Made by a program: the position numbers and the translations under genes. A DNA stretch of 64,000 nucleotides. It comes from Monodelphis domestica. Taxonomy: Eukaryota > Chordata > Mammalia > Didelphimorphia > Didelphidae. Positions 31,271-43,530 of the stretch are shown piece by piece. The DNA lies in NCBI RefSeq assembly GCF_027887165.1, contig NC_077227.1:75133805-75197804 (forward strand), written 5' to 3'. A model generated the notes under the pieces. The model worked only from the letters and a program-made list of their open reading frames with translations, was not told the DNA's origin and made no database searches. Within the stretch, counting starts at the first letter, position 1. Each line of letters opens with the position of its first letter.

Positions 31271-31384
31271 TAGTAACATCAATAATGATCTTTTTAGCAG
31301 TTGAAGAAGTATAGTTGAAGAATAGTTGAAGAAGAGCTTCATTTAAGGGTAGAACCAATTATTAACAATATTTTGGCTCATAGA

Positions 31385-31590
31385 TAACAGTTTTGAGTTG
31401 GAAGGGTGGGACCTTATAGGTCACCTAGGTCTAACTCTATTATTTTACAGATGAGGAAACAGAGTCAGCCCAAGATTAAGTGACCTGTCCAAGGTCACAT
31501 AAGTAGGATGTTTCAGAGCAGGATTTTAGCCCAGGTTCTCTGAGTCCAAATTCAGCACTCTTCCTTTCAACCACACCACACTTCCTCTTT
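31385..31590 (-). mobile_element. MIR copy
   Basis: TTTTACAGATGAGGAAACAGAG and CCTGTCCAAGGTCACATAAG. 31591-32016 is unassigned. Confidence 0.82.
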
Positions 31591-32016
31591 TTAAATAGTA
31601 CAGAGGGAAACGGGACAGAATTTGTAGGGGGACCAGAAACATAGAGAGGTCACAGTGAGGAATGAAGGCAGAAAAGGGTAGGTTAATGCATGATGACTTG
31701 GAATGAGGGGAAATTGCCAGACTATAGAGATTGGGAAGCTGCTTCTGGGAGGGATTGATAGCAACAGTTCTGGAAATGGTGCCTAGCCAAATCCACTAAG
31801 GTCTAGAAGAGTATTCTGACTCACTCCTCTGGGACTCTTCCTTGTTTGAATTTAACTCAGCCATGTGGTGTTTGGGTTTGGAAGGGAGGGAGGAGTTGCC
31901 CTTGTTTTATTTTTCTTAGTTCTCAGTGAACTTGTCCTTTTAAGCTTTCAAGTCTATTTTCAGTTTTTCCATTGACTTGGTCACTCACAGAGAGGGGATA
32001 AGATCCCTCAATATAA

Positions 32017-32044
32017 GGTTATATAATATAATATAATATAATAT
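32017..32044. repeat. (ATAAT)n pentanucleotide repeat
   Basis: Five to six TATAA units. Confidence 0.85.
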
Positions 32045-32196
32045 TTGCCAAGCCTTGGAAGAGCCAATGGACTGGTATAAAGGGAGAAAGAGGACCTAGG
32101 AGGAGAGATTTGTGACAACTGTCACCTCTGGAGACCTTTTGCTTCTAGAGTGAATAGAATTAGGTGCCCCAGCACCAGGTCAAATGTGCCCCAAGA

Positions 32197-32330
32197 GATG
32201 GAGCATATTGCAATGGAAAGAGTTCTGGATTCATAGTCAAATCCCAACTCTGTTACTGTGTGTGCTTGGGAAAATGATTTAACTTCTCTGGGCCTCAGTC
32301 TTTTCATCTGAATGGAACAACACCTTCAGA
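32197..32330 (+). mobile_element. MIR copy
   Basis: GGAAAGAGTTCTGGATTCATAG and CTGGGCCTCAGTCTTTTCATC. Confidence 0.75.
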
Positions 32331-32515
32331 TTCAATTCTTTCAGCTAGTCAAAAACAGACAGATGTGCAAATATGGTAGAGAGTCCATTGGATTGTTCTA
32401 CTAACAATGCATTGTTTGGCACTTAATTGATCCTTAATAAATGGTGGATATTTCAAATTTGCTTTTCAGGTCAGAATAGCAAAGAAATAAGAAGGAAAAG
32501 GTTATAATCAGGATT

Positions 32516-32760
32516 GTTGTTCAGTCATATCCAACCCTTCATTGTCCCTATTTGGGGTTTTCTTGGCATAGATACTGGAATGGTTTACCATTTCCTTCCT
32601 TCGGCTCATTTTACAGATGAAGAAACTGAAGCAAACAAAATTAAGAGACTTGCTCAAGGTCACACAGCTAAGTAAATATGTGAGGCCATATTTGAATTCA
32701 GAAAGATAATCTTTCTCATTCCAGGCCTGGCATTCTATGTATTATGCCACCTTGATGTCT
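32516..32760 (-). mobile_element. SINE-B copy with target duplication
   Basis: TTATAATCAGGATT (32502-32515) / TTATAATCTGGATT (32761-32774). It is full length. Confidence 0.93.
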
Positions 32761-33013
32761 TTATAATCTGGATTAATGAAAGAAATATCCATGTTGAAAT
32801 CAGGGATATTATGAAGTAATGTACTATATAGTTATTTCTTAATCTTTAGCCTTTCCTAACTTTGCTTTATCTCTAATCCAGCAGTATTGACATAATATAA
32901 TTTTTAATAAAAGGATGAATGGTAAACATTATGACTTTTTAAAAGGCATTTACAAGGCTGTCTATGTAGAGAAAAGACTGGATTCATTCTGCCTGGCAGA
33001 CAGACAGAGTAGG

Positions 33014-33156
33014 AGATAAACTAGTTTCAAAGAGTTTTAATCTTTCCTTAGTATAGTCCCCAGAGACTAGATGTAGAACTGGGGATCAGTCATGGAAGAA
33101 GGTGATCAAGGATTCCATACTCCATCCATCAGATCAGAACCCTTCTCCAATTGTGG
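33014..33156 (+). repeat. 143-bp duplicated segment, copy 1
   Basis: AGATAAACTAGTTTCAAAG to CTTCTCCAATTGTGG. Same length as 34730-34872 and about 93% identical by eye, no gaps. Confidence 0.92.
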
Positions 33157-33489
33157 AAATTGAAGAAGAGTAGACTTGAATTTGATGTGGGGAAGAACTC
33201 CTTGTCAATTTAGAGTCATTCTGGAGGCTGGCTGATTATTTGGGGGGAGAATCTTTAAGGGGAGTCTTATACTCATGAGTTGGACTCCATGGACTCTGAG
33301 CTACTTTCCAACTCTGAGATAAAATGTTTCTATTTTTTAAAAATTACACAAAGAAATATAATCTTTATAGATTCCTATAGCACTAATGGGAACAGGGAGA
33401 CTCCTAGACAGTTCACTAATCTAGGGTCATATCCTATTTGGAATACTTTTCTCCATATTGTGTCACACTGTTGCTCCCACCTCTGCAAC

Positions 33490-33850
33490 TGACATTCCTT
33501 TTTGCTTCCAATTATTGCTTGCTCAATGCAATAATCCAGGACAATTCTGAAGGACTTATGAGAAAGATGCCATCCACATCCAGAGAAAGAACTGTGGGAA
33601 CAGAAATGAAGAAAAACAACTGCTTGATCACATGGGTCGATGGGGATATGATTGGGGATGTAGACTTTAAGCGATCACCCTAATGCAAATACTAATAATA
33701 TGAAATAGGTCTTGATCAAGGTCACATGTAAAACCCAGTGGAATTGAGCATTGGCTACAAGAGGGGTGGGAGGAGGGGAAGAAAAGAACATGATTCATAT
33801 AACTATGGAAAAATTTTCTTAATTAATCAATGAAATAAAATAAAAAAAAA
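33490..33850 (+). mobile_element. L1-like 3' end, type A
   Basis: GACTTATGAGAAAGATGCCATCC, GGGATATGATTGGGGATG, AAACCCAGTGGAATTGAGC and a poly(A)-rich end AATAAAATAAAAAAAAA. 33157-33489 and 33851-34285 on either side are unassigned. Confidence 0.8.
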
Positions 33851-34287
33851 TATTGCTTGGTACTCCCCCACAAAATTGCTCTTATATTTGCCCCTGAGTT
33901 GCTGCTAAGTTTCTTCCAGCTGAGCTTTTGCTTTCTGATGAAGCTGTCTTCGGGTTCTAGTCCCTTTTCCCCCCAAAAGAAGACTGACCATTCTCAGGAT
34001 AAATTAAAATATTTCATCTCTTTTGTTAATCCACCCACAATTACGCTCAGTCAGCATAGAAAAAATATCCCCCAATCCAAGATTTTTCTTCCTTAACAAC
34101 TTTCAAACATCACTCTTCCACTTTGTGAATTACTTAAATCAGTTTAATAATTGTTTGGAATTAGTTCTTTCATTCTTCTGACAGATATCATCAATCATTC
34201 AGACTTCCCTGTGACTTTTACAAGTGATCAAGGAGGCACTTACCATTGTAGCCTGCAATTTTTGCCTTCAGTTCCTACAACTAAATC

Positions 34288-34395
34288 TAAGTTGTTGTTC
34301 AGTTGTTTTTCAGTCATGTCTGACTCTTTGTGACCCCATTTGTGGTTTTCTTGGCAAAGATACTGGAGTGATTTGCCATTTCCTTCTGTTTTATA
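34288..34395 (-). mobile_element. SINE-B 3' half
   Basis: GTTGTTCAGTTGTTTTTCAG to GATTTGCCATTTCCTTC; the head half is absent. 34396-34729 beyond is unassigned. Confidence 0.82.
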
Positions 34396-34729
34396 GAGTT
34401 AGAGGATCAGATATGATGACTTCTTAGGCTCTGTTCAGTTCTATGATTCAATGAATTTAGCCTAATTGGAAGAAGAGATAAAGTGGGAAAAGAGGACATA
34501 CTAACAGATACAGGACAGACTACTGTCTAATCATACTTCTCTGTTACATAGGGAAACCCCTCCCATTCCAAGAGGTGGTGTCAAATACTTTTAGAACAAC
34601 TGTCAGAAGGGGATGAAGGTATTAAATCTGGGTGTAGCTGAAGAAAGCAGTTCCCTATCCATGAGTCACAAATATTTACCTCTTGGTCTTTTCTATGCCT
34701 GAAAATTCAATGTAAATGTCACAAACTCT

Positions 34730-34872
34730 AGATAAACTAGTTTCAAAGAATTTTAATCTTTCCTTAGTATAGTCCCCAGAGACTAGATGTAGACCTGGGG
34801 ATCAGACTTGGAAGAAGGTGATCAAGGATTCTGTGCTCCATTCATCAGATCAGAACCCTTCTCCAGTTGTGG
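34730..34872 (+). repeat. 143-bp duplicated segment, copy 2
   Basis: Pairs with 33014-33156, direct orientation, 1,716 bp start to start. The flanks do not match. 34873-35105 is unassigned. Confidence 0.92.
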
Positions 34873-35105
34873 TTTTGAGCCCCTTCACTATCCTTTTGAC
34901 CTTTTAGTTACATTTTGTTACATCTTTTTTTATTAACCCCATTTACTGTGAAAATCAGCTCTGTTGAAGACAATGTTGCCTGCTTAGGTCAAAAGTCCAA
35001 TGGATATAGATCTGTTCAAGTTCTAAGAAATAAAATCAAGAGCCCATTCTTTGCTTCCACAAATAAATTGAATTTGGCAAATATTTTTTGTGTCTAGTGC
35101 ATTCA

Positions 35106-35740
35106 GAATACTGTTCTTGGTAGTGAGGTAGACATGATCTCAAGAAGACCTGGGTCCAAATATGTACTCAAACACTTACTTCCTGTGTGACTTTAGGCAA
35201 GTCATTTAATAGCTATTGAGGGAGGCCAGAGCAGGAAATTTCCCAGCCTTGGAATTTCAGGAAGGCCTGAACAGGGAGCTGCCTGGCCTTGGGAGTTCAG
35301 AACCATAAACATGCCAAGACCCCAGCTGCAGTGGGTACCAGATAAAGGCCAAGAAGACCCCAATAACATAAAATTGTCAAGGTTCCAAAAATAGTATGTA
35401 GCAGATAAGGGGCTGGAAGGGGTGGGGGGCATACATGCTGGAAAGTGCTTAAGGCCCAGCCTTTCAGAAGCAACAGGGAACTCTTTTGACTGAGTTCCCA
35501 CTAGTGCGTACTAGTTAAATAAACGTCCCTTTCTTTGCCCGATTGCATTGTCCACAGGTCTTCCTTGGTGGTGGGTGAAATCCCGGACCCCAACACTATC
35601 TGCCTCAGTTTCCTCAACTGTAAAATGGAGATAAATATAACACTTATGTCTCAGATTTGTTAATATAATATTTATAAAGAACTTAGCATAAGTGCCTACT
35701 ATGTGTCTAACTCATAGTAGACCCTTAAGAAATGCTTATT
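35106..35740 (+). mobile_element. MIR split by an LTR
   Basis: GTGTGACTTTAGGCAAGTCA runs to 35216 and resumes at 35600 with TGCCTCAGTTTCCTCAACTG and TAAAATGGAG. This shows the LTR inserted into an existing MIR. Confidence 0.85.
35217..35595 (+). mobile_element. Solo LTR, 379 bp, class I-like
   Basis: TG...CA ends (TGAGGGAGG / CCCCAACA) flanked by a perfect 4-bp target duplication CTAT (35213-35216 and 35596-35599), the size used by gammaretrovirus-like elements. AATAAA at 35518-35523 precedes the R/U5-like GTCCCTTTCTTTGCCC. No internal viral genes are present: a solo LTR left by recombination. Confidence 0.9.
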
Positions 35741-35950
35741 TCCCCTTCTTCCTTTATTTTCTTGGTATTGGATTTGGTAAAGATCAATGTGACATTCATT
35801 GTTTTGAAATATCTGATAATTTAATGTAAACAAAATCAATGACAAAAGGAAGAGTGAAACAAGTGAAAAGGAGACATCTAGGCAAAATGATGGGGAGGCC
35901 ACTTTTTTATCTAGGGTGGAGGATAGGGGAAAGACCAAATAGTTTTTAAA

Positions 35951-36332
35951 TTTAAATTTAATTATTTATTTTTATTGTCATGCAAAACACACTTCCATAC
36001 TGGTCATTGTTGTAAGAGCACACTCCTACAAAACCAAAATCCCAAAACAAAACCATAAATACACTGAAGTAAAAGACAGTATGCTTTGATTTGCATCCAT
36101 CTGACTCCAGTAGTTTTTTTTGTCTGGAGGTGGATAGCATTCCTCATCATAAGTCTTTCGGAATTATTCCAGATCATTGCATTGCTGAGAGTAGCCACAT
36201 TTTCACAGATAATCATTGTACACTACTGCTGTTATTGTATACAATGTTCTCCTTATTTCTCTCTGCATCAGTTCATGCAGATATTTCCAGCTTTTTCTGA
36301 AATCATCTTGCTTACCATTCCTTACAGCACAA
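35951..36332 (-). mobile_element. L1-like 3' end, type C
   Basis: Reverse complement of 63270-63440: GCAAAACACACTTCCATACTGG, AGAGCACACTCCTACAAAACC and TGCATCCATCTGACTCCAG. The chimeric repeat copy 2 begins directly after it. Confidence 0.85.
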
Positions 36333-36675
36333 CTTTTCCATTCAGCATACAAATCCTTTCATTGAGGGTCTGTAGCCACTCCTCAAAGAGTAAGGAGAGT
36401 CTGTTGTTGGGATGCCCATTTATTGGGAAATGGCCAAACAAATTATGGCATATGGATGTATGCAATATTGTTGTGCAGTAAGGAACAGGGAAAGGAAACC
36501 TGGAAAGACCTGCATGCAGAGAAACATGAGGAGGACCAGGAGAATAATGGCTACCATTCTAAACAAGACTGTTGCTACTTGTGACTGTCTTTTAGTTCAT
36601 CTAGTTTCACCCTTGAAGAGCTGCTGTCTCTCTGTGAGTGGCGAGCCAGGTTGGTCTGTGGGCTTTTCTTTGCCA
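36333..36675 (+). repeat. Chimeric dispersed repeat, copy 2
   Basis: Pairs with 5220-5571, 31 kb apart in the same orientation. It differs by scattered substitutions and a small deletion near ATCTAGTTTCACCC. Confidence 0.87.
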
Positions 36676-36711
36676 AATCTCTGTGTATGTCCTGGAAAAT
36701 AGAGCCAACTA

Positions 36712-36905
36712 GTGGGCAGTTAGATGTCTCAGTAGATTGAGAGCCAGGCCTACAGCCAAGAAGTCCTGGATCAAATCTGGCCTCAGATACTTCCTAGCTG
36801 TGTGACTCTGAGCAAATCACTTAATTCTCATTGCCTTATCTCTCTTCAGCCTTGGAACCAATACCAGTATTGATATTAAGATAGAAGTTAAGGGTTTCCA
36901 AAAAC
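36712..36905 (+). mobile_element. SINE-A copy
   Basis: GTGGGCAGTTAGATGTCTCAG to AAGATAGAAGTTAAGGG. 36906-37225 is AT-rich and unassigned. Confidence 0.87.
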
Positions 36906-37225
36906 AAAAACCAGTTAACAATGTTGATCATAAGCTGGAAGGTAAGGATTTTAAAAAGAAAAGAGAGCAGGCTTGTAAATAAGAATTTGTTGGTAATTAT
37001 TTAGTTAATTTGATCGACGTAATTGACTAAGCAGTAAGTTTCCTTTTTTAGTTATTATTTTACTGAAAAATAAAAAATACCTAATGCAGCAAATAATAGG
37101 TTATATCAGTCAATGAACAATAATAGCTTTTCAGCAGCAGTCCTGTCCCTCTATAGATAGTCACTGTTCACAGTGCAAAAGCAACCAGCAAAAGTGAACT
37201 CTCTTCAACTCAGCAGAAAATTTTC

Positions 37226-37455
37226 ATTATACCTTTCTTTTCTTCCTGTCTTTTTATATCTTCTTCCACAATATGACAAATATGGAAATATACTTTGAAT
37301 GATAGCACATGCATAATTAATTGCTTGATCTCTTAAGAAAGGGGAGAGGAGGGAGGAAGGAAGAGAATTTGGAACCCAAAATGTAAGAAAACAAATATTA
37401 AAAAATGTTTTTACATGTAATTGGGGGAAATTAAATATTACTTAAAAGAAAGAGA
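37226..37455 (+). mobile_element. L1-like 3' end, type B
   Basis: ATATGGAAATATACTTTGAATG, AGGAAGGAAGAGAATTTGG and TTTTTACATGTAATTGGGGG tail. Confidence 0.75.
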
Positions 37456-38531
37456 GTGAAATAGATGAATGCAAGAGAAAATGGAGGGAAATAGACTTGA
37501 TTACAGACTGGATATGAGAGGTGAGAGTGAGGAAACTAGAATAATTCCAGGTAATGGTACGAATGTGGGTGACTGGCAGGATAGTGGTATCTTCCAAAGG
37601 AATAGGGAGGCTCAGAAGAATAGAGGGCTAAGGTGTTTTGGGGAAATGTAATGAGATCTGGGTTGCAGATGAAAATGAAATGGAATAAGAGGGATTCCTT
37701 CTCATTGATCACTGCTCTGAAGTGCAAAGCTTGCTGTCTAACCACAGCCTTTTAGACACAAAGTGATCTGGGGGGCGAGAGGTTTAGTATGTTGGAATGC
37801 AGATTTTTCCAGTGACATCTACACAGCTGCTGCTAGGGTTTCTGGGTAAGGGGTAGGTTATAACTGCTCTGAGAGGCCAACATTGAGGACAAAAAGAGAG
37901 AGGTTGGAAGTCTCACAATTCATGGTGGGGCAGAGTTGGGTAGCAATAGGCTATATAATGGGTGAAGGGTTGATGAGATCGTATTAGAGACAACCCTTTT
38001 GATTGGTGCCCTTGTGGAGAATGATGTTTCCTATCTTCCCACCCACTTGGTTAATCTCACACTTCTTGGTCTCATGCTATGGCCTCTCCTTTGGAGACCA
38101 CCAGCCTAAGTGAAAAGAAATGTGGGCTGAACATATGATGGCAGTTGGGGTGGATATGAGAGGTTAGATGAGAGAGAGAGGAAATAAATTGTCCATTGAT
38201 TTTATTCACGACTAACTCACCATGTGACCTTACTGTCCCCACTGGTGATCTCAGGATTAGCCAGACAGGTTCTACCGAAACCCAACAAATCAAAATGTTC
38301 TTCCTTATTACTTTCCTTTGATTGTAAGTCAGAGGGAATTAACAAACATTTTGCAAAGGACTGACTGAGTAGTATCTCAGCTCACATCTGTATAGAATTT
38401 TATAGTTTCCACAATGTTTTGTTTTGTTTTTTTATCACAGCTGGTTTTATTTGTTTATTTTTTTATCCAAAAGTGTGTATTTGGGATAGAGGTAACTAGA
38501 AATGAGCTGTAACACTAATTTAGGGTTAGCA
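37456..38531. other. Ancient repeat remnant and unassigned DNA
   Basis: 37470-37640 (GATTACAGACTGGATATGAGAGG) resembles an old interspersed repeat also hinted at near 1370 and 57800. The rest shows no gene. Confidence 0.4.
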
Positions 38532-38835
38532 GCATAAGTCAAATCAACATGTATTCATTAAGTACCTACTATGTGCCAGTCATTGTGCTAAATGCTGGGG
38601 ATACCATTTTTAGGTGACCTTAAAGGTCATCTAGTTCAACTCCCTCATTTTATTGATGAGGAAACTGAGGCCCAGAGGAGCTACTTAAATTGTCCTTGGT
38701 CACACAGGTAGTAAGCACTGGTCATGGGATTTAAAACTCTTTCATGATATTGGCTAAATCACTTAGCATCCTTGGGTCTCAGTTTCCTCAACTATAACAT
38801 GAACTTCCAGCTTTACATCTACAATCCTATGCCAC
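38532..38835. mobile_element. MIR-type fragments in both orientations
   Basis: Minus: TTTTATTGATGAGGAAACTGAGG near 38650. Plus: GGTCTCAGTTTCCTCAAC near 38776. Confidence 0.7.
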
Positions 38836-38989
38836 TATGAAACTGAAGCTCAGAGAAGCAGTAAATTACCCACAGTCATATAGCTATTGAGGAAAAATAT
38901 TAATACTGTGTCCTGTATTTTAGGTTCAAGACTACCAGATATAATTTTAATTTTTTTTATCAGTCCAATATCCAAGTTATTTCTAATGT

Positions 38990-39262
38990 GAAATAAGAGG
39001 AGGGGAGATAGAAAGTAGACAGAGAGGCAAGTAGGGAGACAGGGAAGGAGGAGAGAAGGAGAAAAAGAGAGATAGAGAAAGAGGGAAAGAGAGAGAGAGA
39101 AGGGGGAGAGAGAGAGGGAGGAAAAAACAAGGGAGAGAGAAAGAGAGAGAGAGGTAAGGAGGAGAGAGGGTGGCAGGAGAGAAGGAGAGAGACAGACAGG
39201 GAGAGAAAGAGGGAGAGTTAAGGGGAAGAGGAGAGAGGAAAGAATGAGGGAGAGAGAGACGT
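38990..39262. repeat. GA-rich low-complexity tract
   Basis: GAGA, GGGA and GAAA mixture, purine on +. The 119-codon antisense Ser/Leu frame is an artefact. 39263-39760 beyond is unassigned. Confidence 0.93.
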
Positions 39263-40055
39263 CTTAATGGATGTAGTATCTTCTGACCTCCAATATGACC
39301 TTTCTCCCAAAGACATTTGGTTGTATTTATAAGAATCAGCAATATGATTCTGGGTTAGCATTCAGAATATTTGAATAACCTAGTCACTATCCCATCCCTC
39401 CTGTATCACTCCCCTTGAGGAAACAGTGGGGTACCTCCCAAGAATCTATATCAAGAATCTAAACTGGATATTAATTGGTAAGTGGAATAGAGAGCACATC
39501 CTATAGGGTAGCCTTCATCAAATCACTTCAGGGGATAGCCTTCCTGTAGATGGGCAAATATCCTGATTACTTTAAGACAAAAGTCAGAAAGGTGTGTGCC
39601 ATTCTGAATTTATTTAACTAAGAAAATCTTTTTTGTCTTTACCCAATCATCAATGTTTCCAAGAGGGATTCCCAAGGGTTTTGGAAAGTATTTCGAAAAA
39701 AAGGTATTATTTCTTAATGTTTCTAGAGAAACAAAGAAATGCATTTTTAATATTCTATGCTTTCAATATGATTAAGTGACAAAGGCAAGACTTGATCTCA
39801 AGGATTCTGAACCCAAGTTCAGTGCTCTTTTTCACAACACCAAGCTGCTGTCCATCTCATAATCCCACAGGATTTTCTCAAAGTGGCCATATTCAACTTC
39901 CCGATTGCTCCTTTGAAAGCAGGAGACTATTTTTACTCCTTAAACTTGGCTAAAGTTAGGGAGGGATATTGGCAGACTATCACCCACAATGACAATCTTC
40001 AACTCTAATCAAGAACAGGATTTACAAGTCCCACAAGCCCAACCTATTACCAAAG

Positions 40056-40500
40056 AGCTAGGATGATACAGTAGATAATTCCCTAGACTCAAAGTCAGAA
40101 AGATCTCAGTTCAAATTTACCTCAAAAATGTACTGGCTTATGGAAGGAAGGAAAGAAAAGGAAACATTCATTTATTAAGAGATTACTATGTGCCAGGCAT
40201 TGTGCTATGCATTTTACAAATATTATCCCATCTAATTCTTACAACCCTAAGAGGTAGGTGGTATTAATATCCCTATTTTACAGATGAGAAAACTAAGGCA
40301 GATTGGTTAAATGACTTGTCCAGGGCCATGGACCTAGTGTCTGAGATCAGATTTGAATTTGTCTTCCTGACTCCCGATCTAGTTCTATCCACTGTACTAT
40401 TGCCCAACTTCCTGAATCTTGAGATTCACTTTCTTTAACTGAAAAGTGGGCATTATTATGTACCTACTTTGTAAAACTTTTGTGAGGCTCAAACGAAATA
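40056..40500 (+). mobile_element. MIR with an inverted MIR inside
   Basis: Plus-strand parts 40056-40140 (CTCAAAGTCAGAAAGATCTC) and 40425-40500. A minus MIR with TTTTACAGATGAGAAAACTAAGG occupies 40145-40424. 39760-39855 is a further minus scrap. Confidence 0.65.
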
Positions 40501-40511
40501 GTATATATAAT

Positions 40512-40742
40512 TGCTGTTTAGTTGTGACTGATTCTTTGTGACCCCATTCGGGGTTTTCTTGACAAAGGTACTAGAGGAATTTGCCATTTCCTTCCCTGGC
40601 TCATTTTACAGGTGAGGAAACTGAGGCAAAAACCATTAAGTGACTTGTCCAGGGTCACATGTGTTAGGCCAGATTTGAACTCAGGAAGATTAGTCTTCCT
40701 GACTCCAAGCCCAGCATCCTATATAGTGTACAACCTAGCTGC
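40512..40742 (-). mobile_element. SINE-B copy
   Basis: TTTAGTTGTGACTGATTC to CAACCTAGCTGCCCA; both sides carry TATATATA, a likely target duplication. Confidence 0.9.
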
Positions 40743-40784
40743 CCACACTATATATAAAACACTTTTCAAACCTCAAAGTACTAT

Positions 40785-41000
40785 TTTTTTTTATTAAAGA
40801 ATTAAAAATCCTTACCTTCCATCTTAGAATTAATGCTGTGTATTGGTTCCAAGGCTGAAGAGTGGTAAGGGATAGGCAATGGTAGTTAAGTGACTTGCCC
40901 AGGGTCACAGAGCAAGGAAGTTTCTGTAGTCAGATTTGAACCCAGCATCTCCCATCTCTTGACCTGGCTCTCAAACTACTGAGCCACCTACCTGCCCTGG
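40785..41000 (-). mobile_element. SINE-A copy
   Basis: CTTACCTTCCATCTTAGAAT to GCCACCTACCTGCCC, flanked by GTACTAT on both sides. 41001-41725 beyond is unassigned. Confidence 0.9.
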
Positions 41001-41725
41001 GTACTATCTATTTAAATGTCAGCTATTACTATGCCTCATTCTAGGTTCTGGGAGAGAGGACAGTAACTGGCCAACCCTATATATGAACCTCAATTTGATG
41101 GATCCATGTTTTCAACAGTGTGGGTACTCCCCGCAACTTGTGCAGATTCATATCTTCTCTCATCTGGTGTGATTCTTGACTGAGCAAATCAATTAACTTA
41201 TTGGTACCACAGTTTCTAAAATGGTTGATATGCACCAATGGAGGCCTCGAAGATCCCTTCTAGATAAGAATATCTCTATGATCCATCTGTCCTTCACAGA
41301 TATTCCACCTGTGAGTTAGAGCCATTTCTCTTGGTTTTTACTATCTGCAGGTTCCATCAAGGAACGGTTAGAGCTGTCCATATGTTAACTCTCATGCTTG
41401 TTATGTCTATATCTCCAGCCAGACACATTTCCCTGCCTTAGCCAGATGGTCAGTTATCCCAGAGACAGATCAAAAACACCGAATTCACCTTCAGAAGATC
41501 AAAAGGGGAAACCACTCCCAATGAACTAACTCTTTTTGGCCAAAGGGAAATAATTTGCCCTCTTCGTGTAGACAATTTCTGTTGGGATGTACATATGAAT
41601 TTTCCCCAAGCATCTAGCTAGAGTCAGGACTAGAGAGATCTGTGTTGTGTCACTATAGGCCCATGCCACCCAACGGTCCTAAAGAGAGACCTCAGCATAG
41701 ATCTCATAAAATTATTATAGAATGT

Positions 41726-41870
41726 CAGAACTGAAAGGGATCTGACTGCTTATGAGTTGAAAGGAATCTCAGGAATCATCTAGTCTAACTTCCTCTTTTG
41801 ACAGAAGAGGAAATGAAGTCATTTGCTTAAGGTTATATAACTAGTAAATGACAATTAGAATATGATGATA
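41726..41870 (-). mobile_element. MIR fragment
   Basis: GTTGAAAGGAATCTCAGGAATC and TTTTGACAGAAGAGGAAATG. 41871-42288 is unassigned. Confidence 0.72.
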
Positions 41871-42288
41871 ATGAACCTGAATATTTCATCAGCTATAGGT
41901 CTACAAGATATTTGCTTTAAAAAAAAAACACCTTTATTTGCCATTTCTACTGTTGAGAATTCAAAGAAAGGCAAATTCTGTTTATCTTTCTGTCTATTGT
42001 ACAAGTACACCTTCATCTCCTCCTGGTTCCCTATTTCCTAGCAAATATTCTGAGCAGCAGTGCAAGATCAGTAGTACTTGAGATATCTAGGTAGAGTGCT
42101 AAGTCTGTGAGAGTGTGTGTGTGATTTATTAGAAAGGGATGTATGTGAAGGGAATTTGCACCCCTCTCCTGGGGTAGAGCATAGGCTGTTACCCTGCCTG
42201 TGTCCCTGAGTTTCTGCATCTCTATGTCCCCATGTCCCAGCACAGGCTACGTGACTCTGAGTTTGAACTCTGCCACAGAAATGAGGAC

Positions 42289-42780
42289 TGTGTTAGGGAA
42301 ATCATAGGTTGAATTGAGCCATGAGGGTAGAATAGCAACCAGAAAAAATGCAGCAAATGGAGTCAAGATATCAAAAGATACAGAGCAGGGGGAATTTTCC
42401 CTGCAGTTCCACCTGGACTAACCCCCTGGAAGGTACAGGCAGAATAGAAAGCCATAGCTGGCTTCTGAGACATCACATGTGAGAGTTAGTGGGTGGAAGA
42501 TAGGTTTGGTAAACTGAGGCAAGAGCAGATTTTGCTCTCTTCACTACTGTGTTTGGTGCTGACTGGACTTGCCTGAGAGAATGTCTAGGAAGCCTTTAAT
42601 GACAGCCTTAGGATAGCAAGCTAAATGGAACAATAAGGAAAGTATCTTTTATATCTCTCTCCTATTTTTCCATCTTTCTTTCCCTACTACTTTGGATTTA
42701 ATAAATTATTCATTTGAGACTAGTCTCTTAATTTTAACTCTTACAGAGGTCAAAAATTCATCTGGTGACTAGGAAAACAT
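42289..42780 (+). mobile_element. Possible old LTR
   Basis: Starts TGTTAGGGAAATC and ends GACTAGGAAAACA. AATAAA at about 42699 is followed by CTCTTAATTTTAACTCTTACAG. No target duplication was seen, so this could be another repeat class. Confidence 0.35.
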
Positions 42781-42871
42781 GGTTGTTTTTAGAAATGGAT
42801 TCCAGGTAGTACCAGAAATATACTTACCTCCCAGCCTGTCCAGTCTCTTATCACCTCTTACCTAGATTTGA

Positions 42872-43085
42872 TCAGACATGAAGAGACCAAGGTGATCTAC
42901 TGCATCATGTGCATCATGGACCATTGCCAATCTTCTTGACTTTTGTCTAGACACTGGACTTGAATGATCTTGGAAGAGAAAGAGAGGTTCATGACTTTGT
43001 GCAACTCTGCCTCACTTAAATACAATTCACATGAGAGTCAAGATATCCAACATCATCTTAGAAAATGAAGGACAAACACTACCTC
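42872..43085 (+). mobile_element. RTE-like LINE/SINE 3' end
   Basis: Same family as 55480-55752: CTTGACTTTTGTCTAGACACTGG, ACTCTGCCTCACTTAAATAC and the end GAAAATGAAGGACAAACAC. Confidence 0.65.
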
Positions 43086-43089
43086 TCAC

Positions 43090-43530
43090 CTGAAATAGTG
43101 TGATAGACATCCAACTCATCTTCCTACATCCAGTTCTTCCTCTCTTCAATAAATCCCCTACAGTGTTACCTATTTGATTTTCCTAAAGTATAGGTCTGAC
43201 CATGTTACTCTCTTGCTCAAGAAGCTCCCACTGCTCCCTATTTCCTCTAGGATAAAATGTGAGTTCCTAAGTTTGGCATTTAAAGCTCTTAATAATCAGA
43301 TTTTAGCCTAACTTTTCAGACTTATTTCACATAATTCCCCCTCACGCTAAAACCCAGCCCAATTGTCCTAGTTATTATTACTTCTTGTGAGCTAAACTCC
43401 ACCTGTTGTCTTTGATATTCTGAATCTTAGTGCCTACTTCAAGCTAGGCACTGTGTTGGACACCTGGGGAGAAAAAGGCAAACATGAAACATTCTCTGCC
43501 CTTAAGGAGCTTTCATTTGAATAGGGAGGA
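43090..43530 (+). mobile_element. L2-type LINE fragment
   Basis: CATGTTACTCTCTTGCTCAAG, GGATAAAATGTGAGTTCC, then AGGCACTGTGTTGGACACC. 43531-43921 beyond is unassigned. Confidence 0.7.
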
